A stretch of 64,000 nt of DNA from an uncultured Candidatus Melainabacteria bacterium (GCA_934692665.1 CAKUUG010000004.1:1-64000), one strand, 5' to 3'. Shown: positions 52,007 to 61,132, counted from the first letter of the stretch. The notes: generated by a model from the letters alone, not told the origin. Numbers and translations: made by a program.

Positions 52007-53120
52007 AAAGAAAGAAAATATATATTTTGTTGCAGGAGGCGGCACGGGTGGTCATATTTATCCGGCAACAGCAATAATAAAAGCACTTCTGGAAAACGGA
52101 ATTAAAAACGAAAATATTTTTTATTTGGGTAATAGAAAAAATCTGGAATTTGAAATCGCAAAACAAAATAACTTTAATTTTTTGTCTTACAATGTCGAAG
52201 GAATGCCCAGATGTGCAACATTAAAACTTCTGTTATGGGGAATTGAATTGTTCTTTGCAACATTAAAAGCGTTTTTGTACGTCTTAAGATATCGTCCGAG
52301 TGTGGTTTTTGCAACAGGTGGTTATGTTTGTGCACCGATATTATTTTGTGCAGTGTTTTTAAATATTCCATTTGTGTTGCATGATTGTGATATTCAACCG
52401 GGGATTGTGACAAGGTTCTTTTCTCGTTTTGCAAAATCTGTTTCGCTTGCTTTTTCTGATGCAAAAAAATACATTCAAAATGACAACGTGAATATAAACG
52501 GAAACCCGATAAGACAAGAATTTAAAACAATATCAAAAACAGAAGCAAGGAATGAACTCTCTTTAAAAGATGATTTTACGATTATGATAATGGGGGGTTC
52601 ACTGGGTGCAAAGACTATAAACAAAGCGTCTTTGAAGATATTGAGAGAATTTGGCAATAAAAAAGGTTACAAAATAATCTGGCAAACAGGCAAAAAGAAT
52701 TTTGACAAAGTTACAAAAATAATCTTGGATGAGTTTGAAGAATTGCCTGATAATCTCCTTCTGCAGCCTTATTTTGACAAAATGTACATAGTTCTTCTAG
52801 CGTCTGATGTTGTGATTTCTCGTGCAGGGTCGTTGAGTTTGTCAGAGATTTGTGCATGTTCTTTGCCTTCTATATTGATTCCTTATCCTTTTGCGAGCCA
52901 AAATCATCAAAAGAAAAATGCTCAATGCTTGGTTGAAAAGCATGCTGCAATAATGCTTGAAGACAAAGACTGTAATGAAGAAACGCTATTCAAAACACTA
53001 ATGGATTTGATTCAGAATAAGCAAGAAATTTCTGAACTATCATACAATGCGTACAAATTGTCAAAATTAAACGCATCAGGTGCGATTATTGAACAGATTA
53101 ATGAAGCTATAAAAAAATGA
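51996..53120 (+). CDS. murG: Lipid II-forming N-acetylglucosaminyltransferase
   Basis: The 374-residue enzyme has the GT-B fold. Visible: VAGGGTGGHIYPATAII (first Gly loop), FATGGYVCAPI, VLHDCDIQPG, IMGGSLGAKTIN, SRAGSLSLSEICA with the UDP-GlcNAc-binding Glu, and PYPFASQNHQKKNA. The DCDI/PG site replaces the usual HEQN of the family, which is mildly unusual. It overlaps ftsW by 11 bases and folC by four. Confidence 0.94.
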   Translation: MLNKKKENIYFVAGGGTGGHIYPATAIIKALLENGIKNENIFYLGNRKNLEFEIAKQNNFNFLSYNVEGMPRCATLKLLLWGIELFFATLKAFLYVLRYRPSVVFATGGYVCAPILFCAVFLNIPFVLHDCDIQPGIVTRFFSRFAKSVSLAFSDAKKYIQNDNVNINGNPIRQEFKTISKTEARNELSLKDDFTIMIMGGSLGAKTINKASLKILREFGNKKGYKIIWQTGKKNFDKVTKIILDEFEELPDNLLLQPYFDKMYIVLLASDVVISRAGSLSLSEICACSLPSILIPYPFASQNHQKKNAQCLVEKHAAIMLEDKDCNEETLFKTLMDLIQNKQEISELSYNAYKLSKLNASGAIIEQINEAIKK

Positions 53121-54292
53121 ACTCATCACAACAAATATTAACGTCTTGCGAAAAATTTCGTATAAATTTGGATTTGAAAAGTGTGAAATTAGTTTTGGCA
53201 CTTTTGGACAATCCTCAAAATTCTTTTAAATCAATCCACGTTGCAGGAACAAACGGAAAAGGTTCGACTTGCAAAATAATAAACGATGTTTTAGTCGAAC
53301 ATTTTAAAAATACCGACAAAAAAATCGGGCTTTTTACTTCTCCACATCTTTTTTCTTATACAGAAAGAATAAAAATCAACAACGAAGATATCCCTGAGTA
53401 TGTCTTTAATCGTCTAATAGTGGACATTGACAATTTTTCAAAAAAACATAATATCAATTTAACAGAGTTTGAATTGCTCACTGTGACTGCGTTTTATTAT
53501 TTTTATATAAAAAAAGTTGACTATGCAATTATTGAAGTCGGATTAGGTGGAAAATACGATGCAACAAACGTCTTGAACCCAATTGTAGAAGTTATTACGA
53601 CAATAGATTTTGACCATACAGAGCGATTGGGTGATAGTATTTCAAAAATTGCTCTTCAAAAAGCAGGTATAATAAAACAAAATTCAATAGTTGTAGTTTC
53701 AAAAAACAACCTTGGTTTTGATGTGATTGAAAAAGTGGTAAAAAACACTTCTTCAAAATTGGTATCAACAGAACCTATTGACGCTAAAATAAATTTAAGA
53801 GGTGATTTCCAAAAAGAAAATTTGTCTTTAGCACTTTCTGCTATAGAAAATTTGAATTTAAACATTTCAGAAGAAACAATAAAAAATGCCCTAAAAAATG
53901 TAGAGTGGAAATTCAGACTGGATTTTGACAAAGAAAAAAATCTTCTTATTGATGGCGGGCACAATCCCTCAGGAATAGCGGCTTTGAGGGAATATTTGGA
54001 TAAAGAATTTAAAAATGAGAAAAAAACTTTTATTTTCGGTTGCCTAAAAAATAAAGACTACAAAAAAATGTTAGATTTATTAATCAAAGACGAAGATGAA
54101 TTTTATTTTTATGAATTTGATTATCCTAATGCACTAAAATTTGATGAATTAGATGAAAATATAAAATCAAAAGCAAAAAAGCTAAGCACTAAAAAAGAAG
54201 TCGAAAATATAATCAAAACAACAAAAAATCTCAAAATTGTTTGCGGTTCTTTGTACATGTTGGGGATTGTTTTTAAGGATTTTATTGTATAA
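53117..54292 (+). CDS. folC: Bifunctional folylpolyglutamate/dihydrofolate synthase
   Basis: The 391-residue Mur-ligase-fold enzyme has SIHVAGTNGKGSTCKIIND, FTSPHLFSYTERIKI, ALIEVGLGGKYDATNV-like AIIEVGLGGKYDATNVL, TTIDFDHTERLGDSISKIA and LLIDGGHNPSGIAAL. It adds glutamate to folates. Its presence right after murG, with overlapping ATGA, is not the usual dcw order. An AT-rich -10 box for the following gene sits at its last codons. Confidence 0.93.
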   Translation: MNSSQQILTSCEKFRINLDLKSVKLVLALLDNPQNSFKSIHVAGTNGKGSTCKIINDVLVEHFKNTDKKIGLFTSPHLFSYTERIKINNEDIPEYVFNRLIVDIDNFSKKHNINLTEFELLTVTAFYYFYIKKVDYAIIEVGLGGKYDATNVLNPIVEVITTIDFDHTERLGDSISKIALQKAGIIKQNSIVVVSKNNLGFDVIEKVVKNTSSKLVSTEPIDAKINLRGDFQKENLSLALSAIENLNLNISEETIKNALKNVEWKFRLDFDKEKNLLIDGGHNPSGIAALREYLDKEFKNEKKTFIFGCLKNKDYKKMLDLLIKDEDEFYFYEFDYPNALKFDELDENIKSKAKKLSTKKEVENIIKTTKNLKIVCGSLYMLGIVFKDFIV

Positions 54293-54293
54293 T
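54288..54293 (+). promoter_or_regulatory. -10 element at the folC end, leaderless start of the HisC-HAD gene
   Basis: TATAAT ends 6 bases before ATG 54300. A -35 at normal spacing is weak (GATTGT). Confidence 0.5.
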
Positions 54294-54299
54294 TTTTTT

Positions 54300-56048
54300 A
54301 TGATTAGTATGAACAAATTTCTGGAAAATATTGAACCTTTTCAAACAGATTTTTATAGAAAAGATTGGCGATTAAAATTAAACTCGAATGAAAATCTATA
54401 CGGCGTTTCAGATTTGGTTTTTAATGTTGTAAAAAGTATCAACAAAGAGGATATTTCTTATTATCCTGCTTATGGAAAATTAATCGACAAATTGGCAAAA
54501 TTGTACGAGCTTTCAAAAGACAACATTCTGCTAGCAAACGGATGTGACGAAGCACTAAAAATTATAATGGAAACATTCATTGAAGAAGACGACGAAATTT
54601 TGACATATAATCCTACTTTTTCAATGCCTTTGTTGTATGCAAAACACAATGGCGGAAAAGTGAAACAGATAGAATACGATGAAAATTTCGTTTTTAATAA
54701 AGACAAAATAATAGAAAATGTTTCGCCAAAAACAAAAATAATCTATATTGCCACTCCCAACAATCCTACAGGTGATTTGGTCAGACCTTCTATTGTTGAG
54801 ATTTTGGCACAAAAATTGCCTAACGTTTTGCTTGTTATTGATTGTACATACATAAATTTTGCACAAAGCGTTGTTATAGAAGATTATATAGATTTGATGA
54901 AAAAGTTTGATAATATTGTAATTGTAAAATCTTTTTCAAAAGATTACGCCCTAGCCGGTTTGAGGATTGGTTTTGCACTTTCAAATGAAAATATTATCAA
55001 AAATATGAAAAAAATCACTCCCCCTTACAACGTCAATGTAATTGCAATAAATTGTGCAATTACTGCATTGAATGACGAAAAAAGGCTAAACGAAATCAAA
55101 GAATCAAATGAAAATGCCAGAAACGAACTTTTTAACGGTCTTAAGGAACTGGGATTTGAGCCTTTTGAAAGCCAAGGTAATTTTATTTTGTGCGATTTTA
55201 AGTCGTATTGTGAGTTTTGCTATGAAAAATTGAAAAAAAATGGCGTGATAGTCCAGAATTTTCCAAAAAACTCCCCAATTCCAACTTGCCTTAGAATTAC
55301 TGTTCCAAAAATGAGTGGAGTAAAACTTGTTCTTGAATTGTTGAAAACAAAAGACCTTTTAATTTTTGATGTAGATGGCGTGATTTTCGACGTTTCAAAA
55401 TCATATTTGATGGCAATAAAAGAAACTTTTGAATATTTCACAAAAAAAGAAATTGAAATATCAGAAATTCAAGAAACAAAAAACCATGGCGGTATGGATT
55501 GTGATTGGGATGTTGTTCAATTTTTGCTTAGAAAATACGGATACAGCGTAGAAATGGCCGACATAATCAGTGTTTTCCAAGATTTGTTTTACAATCCAAA
55601 CGACAAAACAAAAACAAAAAAATATCTTATAGATGAAGAAAAACTTTTGATTTCGCCGGAAATTTTTGAAAAATTGATTCAAAAATATGACTTGGTTGTA
55701 TTTTCGGGTAGATTAAAAGAAGAAATAAAATACTCTTTTGACAAATTCGATATTGATAAATACTTCTATTATTATGTAACGAGTGACGATTTGCCGAAAA
55801 ATATGCTAAAACCTCATTCAAAAGGCGTGTTTGAGATTTTGGAACATTGTCCGCATAAAGGAATAAAATACCTAGGTGATAGCGTTGATGATATAATTTC
55901 CGGAAACGGTGCTGATGTTGAAACGATAGGTGTTGTTTCTCCTGATAGTCAATTTGGCGTGATGGTGAACAATTTTAAACACTTGGGTGCTACATATATC
56001 CTTGACGATATCAAAAAAGTGGTTGAATTCTTGAAAGATATAAAATAA
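54300..56048 (+). CDS. HisC-like aminotransferase fused to a HAD phosphatase
   Basis: The 582 residues join two enzymes. Residues 1-350 are a class I/II aminotransferase of the histidinol-phosphate type: NSNENLYGVS, YYPAYGKLIDKLA, ATPNNPTGDL, DCTYINFA, and KSFSKDYALAGLRIGFALS with PLP Lys K214 and R222. Residues 353-582 are a HAD subfamily IA domain: LLIFDVDGVIFDVS (D357, D359), FSGRLKEEI, KPHSK and YLGDSVDDIISG. The pair would fit two successive histidine-synthesis steps, transamination to histidinol phosphate and its dephosphorylation. The HAD substrate is inferred only from the fusion. Start 54300 follows TATAAT closely, with no SD. Confidence 0.85.
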   Translation: MISMNKFLENIEPFQTDFYRKDWRLKLNSNENLYGVSDLVFNVVKSINKEDISYYPAYGKLIDKLAKLYELSKDNILLANGCDEALKIIMETFIEEDDEILTYNPTFSMPLLYAKHNGGKVKQIEYDENFVFNKDKIIENVSPKTKIIYIATPNNPTGDLVRPSIVEILAQKLPNVLLVIDCTYINFAQSVVIEDYIDLMKKFDNIVIVKSFSKDYALAGLRIGFALSNENIIKNMKKITPPYNVNVIAINCAITALNDEKRLNEIKESNENARNELFNGLKELGFEPFESQGNFILCDFKSYCEFCYEKLKKNGVIVQNFPKNSPIPTCLRITVPKMSGVKLVLELLKTKDLLIFDVDGVIFDVSKSYLMAIKETFEYFTKKEIEISEIQETKNHGGMDCDWDVVQFLLRKYGYSVEMADIISVFQDLFYNPNDKTKTKKYLIDEEKLLISPEIFEKLIQKYDLVVFSGRLKEEIKYSFDKFDIDKYFYYYVTSDDLPKNMLKPHSKGVFEILEHCPHKGIKYLGDSVDDIISGNGADVETIGVVSPDSQFGVMVNNFKHLGATYILDDIKKVVEFLKDIK

Positions 56049-56138
56049 AATTTACTATGCTTCAAAAATGAACAAAATACTTTTTTGTTTCGTTATACAT
56101 TATGAAAAGCGTGTTAAAAGTTTATCAAGGAGAAATTT

Positions 56139-56411
56139 ATGTCGGACGAAATTAAAGAAACAATAGAAAAAGAATGTGAATGCAAATGTGAATTCTGTAA
56201 AGCTGTAAAGAAAATTTTGGCTATCGCATTGGGTACTTTTATTGGTTTTTATTGTGCAATGAGTTTGTTTTTTGCACTCCACAGACCTCCAATGCCCCCT
56301 TGTGACGGTTTCAAAAGACCACCATATAGCGATGTTCAAAAATTTGAACACAAGAAAATGAAAAACCACGAAAAGCAAATGCCACAAAGACAAATTGAAA
56401 ATGATGATTAA
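56139..56411 (+). CDS. Small Cys/Pro-rich membrane protein, 90 residues
   Basis: The N-terminal helix (EIKETIEKECECKCEFCK) has a C-E-C-K-C-x-x-C cluster, followed by one transmembrane helix (ILAIALGTFIGFYCAMSLFF) and a Pro-rich tail (RPPMPPCDGFKRPPYSD) that ends in a basic helix. CAAGGAG precedes the ATG. It may be a metal- or redox-binding membrane protein; no family recognised. A terminator follows. Confidence 0.65.
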   Translation: MSDEIKETIEKECECKCEFCKAVKKILAIALGTFIGFYCAMSLFFALHRPPMPPCDGFKRPPYSDVQKFEHKKMKNHEKQMPQRQIENDD

Positions 56412-56418
56412 AATTTTG

Positions 56419-56445
56419 AACCCCGATACTATATCGGGGTTTTTG
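56419..56445 (+). terminator. Terminator after the small membrane gene
   Basis: AACCCCGATA and TATCGGGGTT form a perfect stem with a 3-base loop, then T's. Confidence 0.85.
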
Positions 56446-56538
56446 GAAATGTAACAAAAAACTTAATTGTGTTTAAAAATAAATAATATACTTGAAATTT
56501 TACAATGCTTGTGGGATAATTTTTTTGTTCACGAATGT

Positions 56539-56612
56539 GGCTGGGTAGCTCAGCTGGCTAGAGCGTTCGGCTCATACCCGAGAGGTCGAGAGTTCAAGTC
56601 TCTCCCCAGCTA
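56539..56612 (+). tRNA. tRNA-Met (CAT), elongator-type
   Basis: Acceptor GGCTGGG/CCCAGCT has a first G-T pair, D arm GCTC/GAGC, anticodon arm TTCGG/CCGAG with loop CTCATAC, and T arm GAGAG/CTCTC with TTCAAGT. CCA is not encoded. CAT can also be tRNA-Ile2 or initiator; the paired 1-72 position argues against the initiator. Confidence 0.9.
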
Positions 56613-56615
56613 ATA

Positions 56616-56647
56616 AAAAGAATCCTTGAAAAAGGGTTCTTTTTTTA
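56616..56647 (+). terminator. Terminator after tRNA-Met
   Basis: AAGAATCCTT and AAGGGTTCTT pair with one G-T, ending in a run of seven or more T's. Confidence 0.8.
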
Positions 56648-56777
56648 TGTTCAATTTGTGAAATTGAAAAGAGTGAATTTTTGCTAGAGTGACGAGTTAA
56701 GCTCAAACTTGTTTATTTAAGCAATTTCATTGAATGAAAATTTTGTTTTCACAAAATTGGAATTGAATGTTAAAATT

Positions 56778-56962
56778 ATAAGCGAAGCGATTGCTCCGAG
56801 ACGAATACTTCAAGAAAGTCATAATTTTGCAAATAAAAAATTTGGCTCGTCTCACTCTGCCGAAAAAATGCGAATCGTTGAGCATTTTTGAGAGGGCATA
56901 AGCGAAGCGATTGCTCCGAGACGAATACTTCAAGAAAGTCATAATTTTGCAAATAAAAAATT

Positions 56963-56973
<11 letters not shown>
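56778..56973. repeat. Direct 76-bp duplication of the tRNA-Phe 3' flank, with a hairpin spacer
   Basis: Bases 56778-56853 and 56898-56973 are near-identical copies, both ending in GGCTCGTCTC, which is the 3' end of tRNA-Phe. The second copy runs into the intact tRNA; the first is broken off. The 44-bp spacer has AAAATGC/GCATTTT around TCGTTGAG and then GAGAGG, the same loop motif as the 4686-4985 array. No ORF is supported from 56648 to 56962. Confidence 0.85.
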
Positions 56974-57230
<257 letters not shown>

Positions 57231-57284
57231 TTACTTTATAATACCAAATCAACTTCTATAGTCAAGCATTAATATTCAAACAAA

Positions 57285-58322
57285 CTAATTTTCGAGCAAA
57301 ATTTTTATTGCTTCGCCATCTCGATGCATTTCTATTGCACGTTTTGCGTACTTCATGTCCATTTTTCTTGTGATTAATTTTTCTACATCAATTTTGCCAT
57401 CGGCAATCATTTTCAGCGCTTCTCTAAAGTATTTTGGCGTATGATGGAATGAGCTTATTATTTTGACTTCATCATAATGCAAACGGCGAGTGTCGATATT
57501 TACCGAAGTTCCTGAAGCACATCCGCCAAAAAAATGCACATAGCCACCTTTTCTTACAAGTGAAAACATTTTTTCCCACATCGAAGGCAAACCTACGCAC
57601 TCTATTGCAACATCCAATCCCCTGTTTTCTTCTGTTTCGTTCATGACGATTTCTGCCGGATCAGGGTATTTCTTTAAATCAATCACAATATCAGCATTGG
57701 CAAATTCTTTTGCAAGTTTGAGTTTCAAGGGGTTTCTGCCCATCGCAATTACTCTTGCACCTTTTAATTTTGCTAATTTTGCAAACATCAACCCAATAGG
57801 CCCAATGCCCACAACCCCCACAGTATCGCCTTTTTGGATAGGAGTTTTTGAAATACCATGGACAACATTTGACAAAGGCTCTGTAAAAGCAGCTTTTGCG
57901 AATGACAAGTCATCAGGTAAAATAAGCGTGTTTTTTTCAACGATTCTTTTTGGAATTTTTATGTATTGAGCATACGCCCCATTCAACAAATCGAGATTTT
58001 CGCACAACTCATATTCGCCACGTCTGCAATAAAAACACTCTCCGCAAGGTGCAGAATTTGCACACACGACCCTGTCTCCCACTTTTACATTTGAAACGTT
58101 TTCATCAACTTTATACACAACTCCGGAAAACTCATGCCCAAAGCCTGAAGGTACTTTTTTGATGAGTACGGGGTGACCTCGTTTGAATGTTTTTACATCT
58201 GTTCCACAAGTAAGAGCTGCCTCGACTTTGACGAGAATTTCTCCTTCGTTTAGTTCGGGGACTTTTACTTCTTCATATCTGATATCATTCGGTGCATAAT
58301 ATTGCACAGCTTTCATTTTCAT
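57285..58322 (-). CDS. Zinc-dependent MDR dehydrogenase
   Basis: The 345-residue protein is a medium-chain dehydrogenase: ALTCGTDVKTFKRGH with the catalytic Cys, GFGHEFSGVV with GHE, the structural zinc site CGECFYCRRGEYELC, the NAD loop GVVGIGPIGLMFAKLA and HFFGGCASG. It resembles threonine or sorbitol dehydrogenase; the substrate is not readable. It starts within the stop of the next MDR gene (ATGA overlap), so the two form an operon. Confidence 0.88.
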   Translation of the reverse strand: MKMKAVQYYAPNDIRYEEVKVPELNEGEILVKVEAALTCGTDVKTFKRGHPVLIKKVPSGFGHEFSGVVYKVDENVSNVKVGDRVVCANSAPCGECFYCRRGEYELCENLDLLNGAYAQYIKIPKRIVEKNTLILPDDLSFAKAAFTEPLSNVVHGISKTPIQKGDTVGVVGIGPIGLMFAKLAKLKGARVIAMGRNPLKLKLAKEFANADIVIDLKKYPDPAEIVMNETEENRGLDVAIECVGLPSMWEKMFSLVRKGGYVHFFGGCASGTSVNIDTRRLHYDEVKIISSFHHTPKYFREALKMIADGKIDVEKLITRKMDMKYAKRAIEMHRDGEAIKILLEN

Positions 58323-59302
58323 ACTTTTATATACGCCTTAAAAATTTTATTGTTAAAACTATCATCGACTGCATTTGCCAAATTGTCAAGAGAATAATAA
58401 GAAGAAAGATTTGAAACAGTGACTTTTTTTGAATTCAAAAGTTCACAAGATAATTTTAAATCTTTTGGATGGGGAGAATAACTGGAAATTATGCTCAATT
58501 CTCTATAATAAATTTCATTATTCGAAAAGCCGGCAAAATCATCCTCTACAGAAGAGAAAACAATTATTTTTCCACCGTCTATTACATTGTCGAGAGCTGT
58601 TTTTATTGCTTTTGAGCTACCTGCAGTTAAAAACACTACATCGTATTTTTTGTTTTTTTCGTAAGAAAAACCGTTTGAAGAAGCGATTTTCATTCTTTCT
58701 TCGTTTATATCAAATCCAAAAACATTAACATCAAAGGCTTTTAGTCCTTTCATCATCAAAAGTCCAATCGAACCCAATCCTATCACCAAAGAAGAAAATT
58801 TTGAATTGTTGTCGTTTTGGTATTCAAAGCCGCTTCTTCTGATTGCACGAATGCAGCAAGAAAGAGGCTCTAAGAAGGCTTTTTCGTCATCTTTTAAGTC
58901 ATTTGACATTTTGTAGACTGTATTTTTCAGATGGTTTTCGTCGACTCTGATATATTCAGAAAAACCGCAAGGAAAGATGTTTGATTTTTTGAATGTTTTG
59001 CACATGGAAGATGAGCCGTTTTTGCAATATCCACAGCTTCCGCAAGGATAATGATGCCCAAGAGCGACAACATCGCCTATTTTGAAGTCAGTTGAAGAAT
59101 TTATTTCTTCTATTGTTCCAACTACTTCGTGGCCTAGAATGATGTTTTTTTCATTTTCAAGAGTTGAATGTTTTATTTTGACCAAATCAGAACCACACAA
59201 TCCGCAGCCCAAGACTTTTATTATTGCTCCGGTGTCGTTGAGCTTTGGTTTTTCTGTTTGGATTATTTCTATTTTTCCATTTATTAATTTTGCACTTTTC
59301 AT
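58319..59302 (-). CDS. Zinc-dependent MDR dehydrogenase, second of a tandem pair
   Basis: The 327-residue enzyme has GCGLCGSDLVKIKH with the catalytic Cys, ILGHEVVGTIEE, the zinc site YPCGSCGYCKNGSSSMC and a shortened NAD loop LVIGLGSIGLLMMKG. It is more diverged from the standard than its partner (few residues between the domains, short C-terminus). AAAGGCAG precedes ATG 59302. The tandem of unlike MDR enzymes suggests two steps of one polyol or amino-alcohol pathway; that is inference. Confidence 0.83.
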   Translation of the reverse strand: MKSAKLINGKIEIIQTEKPKLNDTGAIIKVLGCGLCGSDLVKIKHSTLENEKNIILGHEVVGTIEEINSSTDFKIGDVVALGHHYPCGSCGYCKNGSSSMCKTFKKSNIFPCGFSEYIRVDENHLKNTVYKMSNDLKDDEKAFLEPLSCCIRAIRRSGFEYQNDNNSKFSSLVIGLGSIGLLMMKGLKAFDVNVFGFDINEERMKIASSNGFSYEKNKKYDVVFLTAGSSKAIKTALDNVIDGGKIIVFSSVEDDFAGFSNNEIYYRELSIISSYSPHPKDLKLSCELLNSKKVTVSNLSSYYSLDNLANAVDDSFNNKIFKAYIKV

Positions 59303-59361
59303 AAAATATTTTCTGCCTTTAGCTTTTATTCTAACACAAAAAATCAAACATTTTTATGTAC

Positions 59362-59396
59362 AAAAAGCTCTCTTTTTGTTGAAGAGAGCTTTTTTA
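59362..59396 (-). terminator. Terminator after the prepilin-like gene
   Basis: AAAAAGCTCTCTT and AAGAGAGCTTTTTT pair around a 7-base loop; it lies just downstream of the prepilin stop and upstream of the MDR operon. Confidence 0.85.
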
Positions 59397-59420
59397 AACT
59401 TTTGTTAACTAAACAAATCT

Positions 59421-60089
59421 CTAGTCGTGTTGGAACATCGCACGTTGAGCAACAACACCGAATGGATAAGCGTTTTTGTCTGTAACGATAATCGGGAATA
59501 CGTCTAGGATTTTTGATCTACCTTTTGTACCCGGAACTTTGTAAGAACCTTTTGTTTTTCTTGGGTTTGGTCTTCTTTGTCCGTTTACATCAACAATAAT
59601 CAAACAAGGCAAGTTTGCAACGTTACCATCATCATCTTGGATGTTACCTTCAGGTGTTGCACAGTGATGATTGTTTGTTTCGAATGTTCCACCCATACCT
59701 TGGTTTGGTGTTGATGGAAATTCATATCTCATACCGTCTGCCGTAAAGAATGCCCAGTTTGTAGTGTTTCCCCAAGAATAAGAAGTTGAAGTAGAAATTA
59801 CGTTCATTCTGTTTCTAAACATTTCAAACAGAGAATCTTCTGCTCCGGGGGTAGTCATTGAAACTGTTTCTATAGGGCCATAACCTTCTAGAGCGATATT
59901 CATTTCGATTACTTGGTTCAATGTTGATAATGCTTTTTTGAGAGCTGATTTGTATTCGTGTTGTTCTGTATTTACTAAGATAGCAGGAATCGTTAATGCC
60001 GCAATTACACCGATGATTACCAATGTAATTAATGCTTCTGCGAGTGTAAATCCGCTATGTTTCTTTCCAAAATAAGTTCTAATTTTCAT
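59421..60089 (-). CDS. Type IV prepilin/pseudopilin-like protein
   Basis: The 222 residues carry a class III signal: a short basic leader (MKIRTYFGKKHSG) followed by FTLAEALITLVIIGVIAALT, with Gly at -1, Phe at +1 and Glu at +5, then a long hydrophobic helix. The rest is a globular domain with two Cys (HHCATPEG, NLPCLIIV) that may pair. It would be cut by a PilD-type peptidase, absent from the window. The ATG directly follows a run of A's on the coding strand with no SD. It is one of the abundant pseudopilins of this lineage. Confidence 0.85.
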   Translation of the reverse strand: MKIRTYFGKKHSGFTLAEALITLVIIGVIAALTIPAILVNTEQHEYKSALKKALSTLNQVIEMNIALEGYGPIETVSMTTPGAEDSLFEMFRNRMNVISTSTSYSWGNTTNWAFFTADGMRYEFPSTPNQGMGGTFETNNHHCATPEGNIQDDDGNVANLPCLIIVDVNGQRRPNPRKTKGSYKVPGTKGRSKILDVFPIIVTDKNAYPFGVVAQRAMFQHD

Positions 60090-60102
60090 TTTTTTTTTTT
60101 TT
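60089..60102 (-). repeat. 14-base homopolymer at the prepilin start codon
   Basis: On the coding strand 14 A's end in the first base of the ATG. It occupies the place of the SD. Confidence 0.9.
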
Positions 60103-60273
60103 GTAACTTTCTATTTTTTGTTCACTATAATACTATCAAAGTTTTTTGTAAATTACAATTTTTTTACGATACTTCGTACATATACTGTATTTAATAATTC
60201 GTTATATTATTTTGAATTCCACCAACGTGCAGAGTATATCATACTTATTCAATAATGACAACAAAATCTTAAG

Positions 60274-61131
60274 TTATTTTAACAAATATTCCTCAAGTGC
60301 TCTTATTTTCATCAATTTCCAATCAGGTCTTTGTCCTGTCCAAATCTCTGTTGCAGCAACTGCCTGAAATACCAACATATCCAGACCGCAGACGTATTTT
60401 TTTCCGCTTTCGATTGCATTGTTGATTAATGGGGTTTTTAGGGGGTTGTATACGATATCATAAACAATAATGTCGTCTTTCATTGTTTCAAAGAGTTGTT
60501 TGTCGATTAGACAATTTTTTTCATCAAAACCCTTCATTCCAACAGGTGTTGTGTTTACTAAAATATCTATATCATCGAAACTTTTCATCAAAGAATTTTG
60601 TATAGCATTAAATTTTACATCTGGGAAACCTGCTCTTAGAGTGTCTAGAGTGTCTTTTGAATTTATAACGTTTCTTGTATAAATATCAATTTCTTTTATG
60701 CCCAACTTAAAAAGCCCTGTACAAACCGCCCTGCTTGCTCCACCTGTACCTAGTACTGCTGCTTTTTTGCCTTTTAAATTACAATTTTTTAACGGCTCCA
60801 TAAAACCGACAACATCTGTATTATAACCCGACATAGAAAGGTCTTCTTCGATTTTTATGGTATTAACGGCACCTACCATATTTACGTATTCATCATATTT
60901 TGACAAAAACATAGCAACAGGAACTTTGTGAGGGATAGTGACATTAAAGCCATAAAAACCCCCTGTTCTGAGGCGTTTTAATCTGTTAATCAAATCTTCG
61001 GGTTCAGTTGGTAAAAGCTCATAACTGTATTGAAGATTTAAACTTTCAAATGCTGCTTTGTACAAAACGGGACTCAAAGAATGCCCCAAAGGATAACCTA
61101 CAAGACCTAGTTTGTATATTTTTTCTTCCAT
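60274..61131 (-). CDS. aroE: Shikimate dehydrogenase
   Basis: The 285-residue enzyme reduces 3-dehydroshikimate to shikimate with NADPH. Motifs: GLVGYPLGHSLSPVLYKAAF, GFNVTIPHKVPVAMFL with the catalytic Lys, GAVNTIK, GYNTDVVGF, AVLGTGGASRAVCTGL, and NTTPVGM. The start is taken as ATG 61131 after GGAAGAA; a longer frame begins at 61194. It starts one base after the topA stop, so it is likely co-transcribed with topA and dprA. aroQ is at 16619-17050. Confidence 0.95.
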   Translation of the reverse strand: MEEKIYKLGLVGYPLGHSLSPVLYKAAFESLNLQYSYELLPTEPEDLINRLKRLRTGGFYGFNVTIPHKVPVAMFLSKYDEYVNMVGAVNTIKIEEDLSMSGYNTDVVGFMEPLKNCNLKGKKAAVLGTGGASRAVCTGLFKLGIKEIDIYTRNVINSKDTLDTLRAGFPDVKFNAIQNSLMKSFDDIDILVNTTPVGMKGFDEKNCLIDKQLFETMKDDIIVYDIVYNPLKTPLINNAIESGKKYVCGLDMLVFQAVAATEIWTGQRPDWKLMKIRALEEYLLK

Positions 61132-61132
61132 T

